From an uncultured Eubacteriales bacterium (GTDB lineage: Bacteria; Bacillota; Clostridia; Christensenellales; Borkfalkiaceae), in NCBI GenBank assembly GCA_905209085.1, contig CAJLRM010000006.1, positions 62,001 through 126,000 of the forward strand: a stretch of DNA of 64,000 nucleotides, in the 5' to 3' direction. A model generated the notes under the pieces. It was not told the origin of the DNA. It saw only the letters and a list, made by a program, of their open reading frames with translations, and made no database searches. The translations under genes and the position numbers were made by a program. The stretch's first letter is position 1; each line of letters begins with the position of its first letter. Shown here in pieces: positions 59,326 to 64,000 of this stretch.

Positions 59326-62259
59326 ATGGACAAAAGCGGTTTCACAAAAAAACGCGCGGCCGCCTTATGCGCGATGAGCGTATTGACGGCGGGGGCTTTC
59401 TGCGGGGGAATGGCTACCGCGCATCTTGCAAAGGCAAGCGAAACCAAAAGCATTGCTTTGACGGAAGATCTGACCGCCGTTTCGACGCTCGCCGACCTCG
59501 AAAATACATCGCTTAAACTGTACGGCGCTATCGACTGGGCGGGATACGGGCGCATCGCGTTAAACGAAACGAACCGGGGGAACTTTCATAACGCCTACGT
59601 CAACGACGTAAAACTGGGGGAAAACTCCGATTTCAAAAACACGAATTTCACGGCGAGCGGCAAACACACGGTAGGACTGTTGTCCGAGGCGAATTCCTGC
59701 CGCATTTTTTCCGTTGCCTACACGGCAACCGCGGACGGCTATCTCACGATTTCGAGCGGGAATTTGAAAGTTACGGAGGAAGGCGCGCTTTGGAATCCCG
59801 CTGTGACGTATAACGGAAAGCTCGCCTTATCCGTTACCAAAAACGACGCGGATAACAAAATCACGCCCGATACGGCGGGTTGGGAATATTACGAGGCGGG
59901 ACGGGCGTATACGCCGGAAGACGAAACGGTGCAGGTTGCGGCGGGCGATACCGTGTATCTCAATTTCAGGGCGGTGAGAGTGGACGATTCCGTTGCGCAT
60001 TGTTACGTGGCGTTTGAATACGCTCCCGTCTTTACTTATTCGGAAACGGAGCCGACGACGGAGCCCATCGATTACGATAACGTTTCTCTCAACGAAGACC
60101 TGGCGAGAGTGAATTCGCTTGCTTCGTTGAAAGACACGGCTTTGTCATACTACACGGGGAACAGTTGGGCGGGCTATGAGAGAGTAAGAATCTCCGAAGC
60201 GACCAAGGACGAACATCCGCAGGTTTATCTTAACGACGTGATGATCAATAACGCTTCGGAATTGGAACTCGTCAATTTGAGAAGCAGCGGGACGCATACC
60301 GTCGGGGTGTGGAACGAAAATGTCAACAGGGTGGTTTCCGTAGGATATACGGCGCAAAAGGATGGCTACGTCGTCCTTCCCGAAACGACGTTGGAAGTCG
60401 TATCCGACGCGACGGGCGGCATAGGAAAATCCTTTAACGGCAGACTGGGAATCAACGTCACCGTAAACGACGCAAAGACTTCGCCGCAGGACGCGGGCTG
60501 GGAGTATTACGAGGCGGGAAAAAGCTATACGATTCCCGCGCGGGCAGTTCAGGTGTCCGCGGGCGACATTCTCTATCTGAGCTTTTTCAGCGATAGGATT
60601 TCCGCGGCGGAAACCAATTTGAGCTATGTGTCCTTTATCTATAATCCTTCTTTCGTCTATGCACAAACCAATCCCCTGGTGCCTTCCACCGTACATGAAT
60701 TCAGTCATGCGGGGAAACTCGTCAAGAATGCGGAAGGAGAGCTTATCAACGACGTGAAAATCGCCGATGACGACGCTGCGACCTATCCTTTCTCCTATCT
60801 TTACAGGACGACGGCGGGCTCCGCGTCGGGATATCCCGGTACGGAAGACTCCACGGGGATTCTGGAAATGAGCGCGAATTCGTCTTTGGGTGCGAAGAAT
60901 ATCTACGCGGCGGGGTCTTATTCGGGCTTTCAGGCAAGCGACGGTTCCATCATCACGGTGGCGATTGTGCCCGATCCGAATAACGTCATTCTCGGCTTTA
61001 CGTCCCCCTACGACGGAAAACTGACCGTTTCGGATATTTCATTCGGATACGTATACTATCCGAATGCCAAAAACAATTACGAGTTTTATGGAAATGCGGT
61101 CGGCAAGCCCTTCCTCGGCTATGCGTTCCGCGTATTGCTCAACGGAAAACAGGTATGGCCGGCGGACGGGGGCTGGGATAAATCGCTGGCGAAGCTGTAT
61201 GAGCGGGAGGACGCGGGATACGCGGCGGGAGATCTGATTCCCTCGCAGTCCACGGAAGATATAGGGGATATTTACGTCCGCAAATACGACAAAGTGTATT
61301 TTGAGATCACGCGCGCCGATCTGTCCGCGGACGCGGTGCAAAACTGCGATCTCGTAAAATTCAATCCCACGTTCAGCGTCGATACGCAGGCGGATATGTC
61401 CCTCTACAAAGATTATCTCACCGCCACCGATTATTTCGACACCGTGGAAAACGAGAACGAAGCGAACAGCCGGATTTCCTATTGGTACGTAGATACTTCC
61501 AAAGGACTTTACGACAAAGCGGAATACTTCCTGATGAGCGACGTCGACTATGCGGCAAACGCCTATACGTCGGGGCTTTTGGATCCGTCGTCCGCAAAAA
61601 TAGGCATGAATTATCTCATGCCCGTCAAAGGAAAGGACGCGGCGCTTCAATATGCGGTAAAGGCAAAGGGAAACCTCACGGTTTCTGCGGAAACCCTCTT
61701 TCGAAACGGAAATATGACGCTGTGGCAGTATTATGATTTGGCGGCTTCGGGAAACGCGCCCTCCGCGGACGGCATACGCATGAGAGTGGAGATAAACGGG
61801 CAGCGGGTATGGCCTCTTGACAGGGTTTGGAAAGAATATAAGCCGACGGAAGAAAATCGCGGCGTATTCGATTTTCAAGACCTCACGTTCGGCGTGAACG
61901 AAGGAGATAAAGTCGTTATTCGCATCAACTGCGGCGGCGACGACGGCTATGACGGGCTGAATTTTAATCCTGTTTTCGCGCTCGCGGAAACGGAAACGCC
62001 CGTGAGTAATCCCGCCGTCACCGTTTCGGACCCCGTCGACCCCGAAGGCGGAGGAGAAAGCAGTTCCGGCGACAGCCAAAGCGGAAGTTCGGGCGGCGAC
62101 AGCCAAAGCAGTCAGAGCGGCAAAGACAGCGGAGAGGAATCGGGCGATACCGGGGCAGGCTGCGCCGGCGGCTGCGGCTCTGTCGCGGCGGGCGGGATCG
62201 CCTTCCTTTCGCTTGGTATGTGCGCGGCAGTATGGCTGAAAAATAAACGCAGGCAATAA
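59326..62259 (+). CDS. repeat-containing surface protein with GCGS-type C-terminal anchor
   Basis: 977 residues. An N-terminal hydrophobic signal (ALCAMSVLTAGAFCGGMATA) is followed by two diverged copies of an about 200-residue domain (EDLTAVSTLADLENTSLKLY... and EDLARVNSLASLKDTALSYY...; both contain WAGYGR/WAGYER and AGWEYYEAG), then two more distant copies. The C-terminus has a Gly/Ser/Asp linker (SSSGDSQSGSSGGDSQSS), a Cys-Gly block GAGCAGGCGS, a hydrophobic helix and KNKRRQ. That tripartite tail is a protein-sorting or anchoring signal unlike LPXTG. ATG 59326 is fixed by GGGAGGGG; an in-frame TTG at 59311 is not needed. Ligand unknown. Confidence 0.82.
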   Translation: MDKSGFTKKRAAALCAMSVLTAGAFCGGMATAHLAKASETKSIALTEDLTAVSTLADLENTSLKLYGAIDWAGYGRIALNETNRGNFHNAYVNDVKLGENSDFKNTNFTASGKHTVGLLSEANSCRIFSVAYTATADGYLTISSGNLKVTEEGALWNPAVTYNGKLALSVTKNDADNKITPDTAGWEYYEAGRAYTPEDETVQVAAGDTVYLNFRAVRVDDSVAHCYVAFEYAPVFTYSETEPTTEPIDYDNVSLNEDLARVNSLASLKDTALSYYTGNSWAGYERVRISEATKDEHPQVYLNDVMINNASELELVNLRSSGTHTVGVWNENVNRVVSVGYTAQKDGYVVLPETTLEVVSDATGGIGKSFNGRLGINVTVNDAKTSPQDAGWEYYEAGKSYTIPARAVQVSAGDILYLSFFSDRISAAETNLSYVSFIYNPSFVYAQTNPLVPSTVHEFSHAGKLVKNAEGELINDVKIADDDAATYPFSYLYRTTAGSASGYPGTEDSTGILEMSANSSLGAKNIYAAGSYSGFQASDGSIITVAIVPDPNNVILGFTSPYDGKLTVSDISFGYVYYPNAKNNYEFYGNAVGKPFLGYAFRVLLNGKQVWPADGGWDKSLAKLYEREDAGYAAGDLIPSQSTEDIGDIYVRKYDKVYFEITRADLSADAVQNCDLVKFNPTFSVDTQADMSLYKDYLTATDYFDTVENENEANSRISYWYVDTSKGLYDKAEYFLMSDVDYAANAYTSGLLDPSSAKIGMNYLMPVKGKDAALQYAVKAKGNLTVSAETLFRNGNMTLWQYYDLAASGNAPSADGIRMRVEINGQRVWPLDRVWKEYKPTEENRGVFDFQDLTFGVNEGDKVVIRINCGGDDGYDGLNFNPVFALAETETPVSNPAVTVSDPVDPEGGGESSSGDSQSGSSGGDSQSSQSGKDSGEESGDTGAGCAGGCGSVAAGGIAFLSLGMCAAVWLKNKRRQ

Positions 62260-62283
62260 GCCCGCCGCCGAAGGGAATACAAA

Positions 62284-62313
62284 ACAGGGAGCCGATTTTA
62301 TGCGGCTCCCTGT
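62284..62313 (+). terminator. strong hairpin after the surface protein gene
   Basis: ACAGGGAGCCG (62284-62294) pairs with CGGCTCCCTGT (62303-62313) with loop ATTTTATG; there is no T run on the plus strand, so termination efficiency is uncertain. Confidence 0.6.
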
Positions 62314-62803
62314 GTCCGTGATTGCCGCCTGTTTCCGTATACCCGGGCGGAAAAAGACAAAAAATGAGTAGTGGGAAGCGCGGGACAAGCGTGTTATATA
62401 AAAAAATGGGGACGTTGCGTTATGCGGAAAAGGGAGCGATAGGGCGTGGAACATCAGGGAAGAGGCGCGGCAGAGCGGTATTTACGGAAAAAAGGAACGG
62501 GATTCGCAAGAGGTAAATAAAAAACGTCGTGCCGCGGAAAAAGGAAGCGCGCTGTGCCAAGAGAAACATAAGGGCGTCGCCCTATAAAAAGAACAGGGCA
62601 TTGACGGCGAGAGCGTCGTCCGCAACTTGCCTTTGAGATAGGCGTTTATAGCTGCGCGCGCTTTTTTAGGGAAAAAAGCGGATACTATACGAGAAAAAGC
62701 GGCGGCATACAAAAGGGCGTTTTCCGTCGCGGACGGGAAAGAAAGTATATCGCGATAAGAGAGAAAAATAAATCGGAAGGAAAAACGTCGGGGAGGGAGG
62801 TCA
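62314..62803. other. intergenic stretch without a supported gene
   Basis: 490 bp, purine-rich. Frames at 62322-62516 (+) and 62482-62841 (-) lack ribosome binding sites and known motifs. No clear promoter for the kinase gene was found. Confidence 0.4.
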
Positions 62804-64000
62804 ATGAAGAAAACGGAACGCGCGGATAAGATTTTCGGCACGAATTATAAACTGGTGATCGGCGCCTTTTTGTTCCTTATTTTCGCTATGCCTATGGTTT
62901 TGTTCTTTTTCGAGCATAAAAGCTATGTGGAGGAAAAGAGAGGCGCCGTCTATCGGATTCAGTCGAAAACGGACGAAAAAATACAGTCGGTGAAAACCCT
63001 TCTCAACTATACTTTTTTCGACGAGGAGTTCCAGGAGCGCCTGAAAAAGATCGGGGCGGGCGGGGAACAGGAGGACTATGAAAAAATTTCCGCGCAGCTC
63101 ACCTCCATGACGATTCTAGGGGACGTCATAAAGGATGTTTGGTATTTTCCGAAAGCGGAAAACGGGGGCGTCGTAGAGAGCGGAGCGGTGGTCTGTTCCG
63201 ACTATCTCACCGCCTATCTCGCCGACAACGCGGCGACCGTCAACAAGTTTGCCCTCGACGAGAGATACGCGCGGGGCGAATATTTCTTCTTTCGGATCCG
63301 GGAGCCGGGCGGGGAAAACCTCCCCTCCGACTACTCGGCCATCGGGCATTGGGTGACGAGCACGGCGGCGGAGGACTATTTCGAACCTATCGGCATAGGA
63401 CTTGCGCTCCTCAATCTGCCCGTACTCGTCGATAACTTTTCCGAGATCAAGGATATGCGCGGCGTGCACGCCGTATTGTGCGACGGGGAGGAAAACGTTT
63501 TAAGCGGTACGGCGGGCTATGAGTACGGCGGCTGGGATAGAGGCGGAACTTTGAAAATGAAGGTTTCCTCCCGCTTTTTCGGCTTAAAAACCATACTCTA
63601 TTTTGAAAGATACCAGATTTTTCTGGATTTTCTGCCCTTTCTCTTAGGAATTGCGGCGGTGTTCGTATTCTTGTGTTTATGCTTCTATATCTATCTCCGA
63701 GCGAACGATAAAAAGCGGCTTTCCTCCTATCAATCCTTTATCGACGCCTTTCGGAGAATCAGCGAGGGGGATCTTAGCAGCAGGCTGGAACGCTGCGGGA
63801 TAGAAGGGCTTGACCTCGTGGCAAAACAATTCAACATCATGATGGATTCCGTCCTGAAACTCAACGACGAGCTGGCGGAGGAAGAGAAAAAAAGATTGCG
63901 GACGGAGCTGGAAAAGGACGCTTACGTGCTCAAATATCTGAGCACGCAGATGAACAAGCATTTCATCTTCAACACTTTCGGCACGATCCGATCCTTCATT
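62804..64000 (+). CDS. YesM/LytS-like sensor histidine kinase (partial, runs off the end)
   Basis: 399 codons are visible from ATG 62804, preceded by GGGAGGGAGG, and the frame is open at the window edge. A first membrane helix (LVIGAFLFLIFAMPMVLFFF), an extracytoplasmic sensor (about 40-265), a second helix (FLPFLLGIAAVFVFLCLCFY), a HAMP-like segment (FRRISEGDLSSRLERCGIEG) and the kinase start YLSTQMNKHFIFNTFGTIRS, which has the phospho-His in the LQxQINPHFLYNTLxxI-type motif of this family with Pro replaced by Lys. The ATPase domain lies beyond the window. Usually paired with an AraC-type or LytTR regulator and carbohydrate uptake. Confidence 0.85.
   Translation, partial: MKKTERADKIFGTNYKLVIGAFLFLIFAMPMVLFFFEHKSYVEEKRGAVYRIQSKTDEKIQSVKTLLNYTFFDEEFQERLKKIGAGGEQEDYEKISAQLTSMTILGDVIKDVWYFPKAENGGVVESGAVVCSDYLTAYLADNAATVNKFALDERYARGEYFFFRIREPGGENLPSDYSAIGHWVTSTAAEDYFEPIGIGLALLNLPVLVDNFSEIKDMRGVHAVLCDGEENVLSGTAGYEYGGWDRGGTLKMKVSSRFFGLKTILYFERYQIFLDFLPFLLGIAAVFVFLCLCFYIYLRANDKKRLSSYQSFIDAFRRISEGDLSSRLERCGIEGLDLVAKQFNIMMDSVLKLNDELAEEEKKRLRTELEKDAYVLKYLSTQMNKHFIFNTFGTIRSFI

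Overview
The window reads as chromosome of an uncultured gut-type Bacillota, class Clostridia. The evidence is perfect sigma-A promoters and strong AGGAGG ribosome binding sites, a PII-like c-di-AMP receptor, an electron-bifurcating Nfn pair, YesM/LytS-type and hybrid histidine kinases, lipoproteins with InlB-type B-repeats and LamG-like domains, and a surface protein with a GCGS-TM-KR tail. A Christensenellales-like lineage would fit, but that placement is an inference. Backbone genes look moderately GC-rich. The polysaccharide genes at about 22-34.7 kb are plainly AT-rich and look acquired.

Layout. 0-2.8 kb: a c-di-AMP receptor, then mobile debris made of an SOS (LexA-box) promoter, a tiny zinc-ribbon ORF, a truncated RHS/Ig-like surface gene, and a truncated ArsR regulator fused tail-to-tail to it. 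2.9-8.9 kb: three-gene surface operon (two lipoproteins and a LamG-metallophosphatase). 9.5-15.7 kb: a tandem-GntR regulator divergent from a solute-binding/5'-nucleotidase-C fusion and a hybrid histidine kinase. 15.9-34.7 kb: a tyrosine recombinase, a 144-bp segment carrying a promoter and flanked by 20-bp inverted repeats, a helicase with nine helicase-associated repeats, and a 14-kb polysaccharide cluster (initiating sugar transferase, UDP-ManNAcA precursor enzymes, glycosyltransferases, Wzy, Wzx, and a PLP/ATP-grasp pair). The promoter segment looks like an invertible switch; as drawn it points away from the helicase and polysaccharide operon.

34.7-45.0 kb: mobile-element hot spot. An integrated filamentous-phage-like (inovirus-type) element of about 7.0 kb lies between 23-bp direct repeats that match a tRNA 3' end (37363-37385 and 44385-44407). 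It carries an SOS-box-controlled integrase, an XRE repressor with three operator-like sites, a small coat-like protein, a large tail-anchored putative adhesin, small membrane proteins, a Zot-type ATPase, a structured iteron-bearing origin region, an HUH replication protein, and a strongly promoted small membrane gene. Decayed relatives of its integrase lie on both sides, so the site looks repeatedly used.

45.3-64 kb: thioredoxin and thioredoxin reductase, an RNHCP zinc protein with a leader hairpin, a cation/proton antiporter, NfnA/NfnB, lipoprotein and hypothetical genes, a very large YfhO-type membrane protein, tRNA-Pro(AGG), a repeat-bearing surface protein, and the start of a YesM-like sensor kinase that runs off the end.

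The two strongest leads are the candidate invertible promoter with its recombinase (16.9-17.1 kb) and the Gram-positive inovirus-like prophage (37.4-44.4 kb). All calls come from reading the sequence; no database search was possible.
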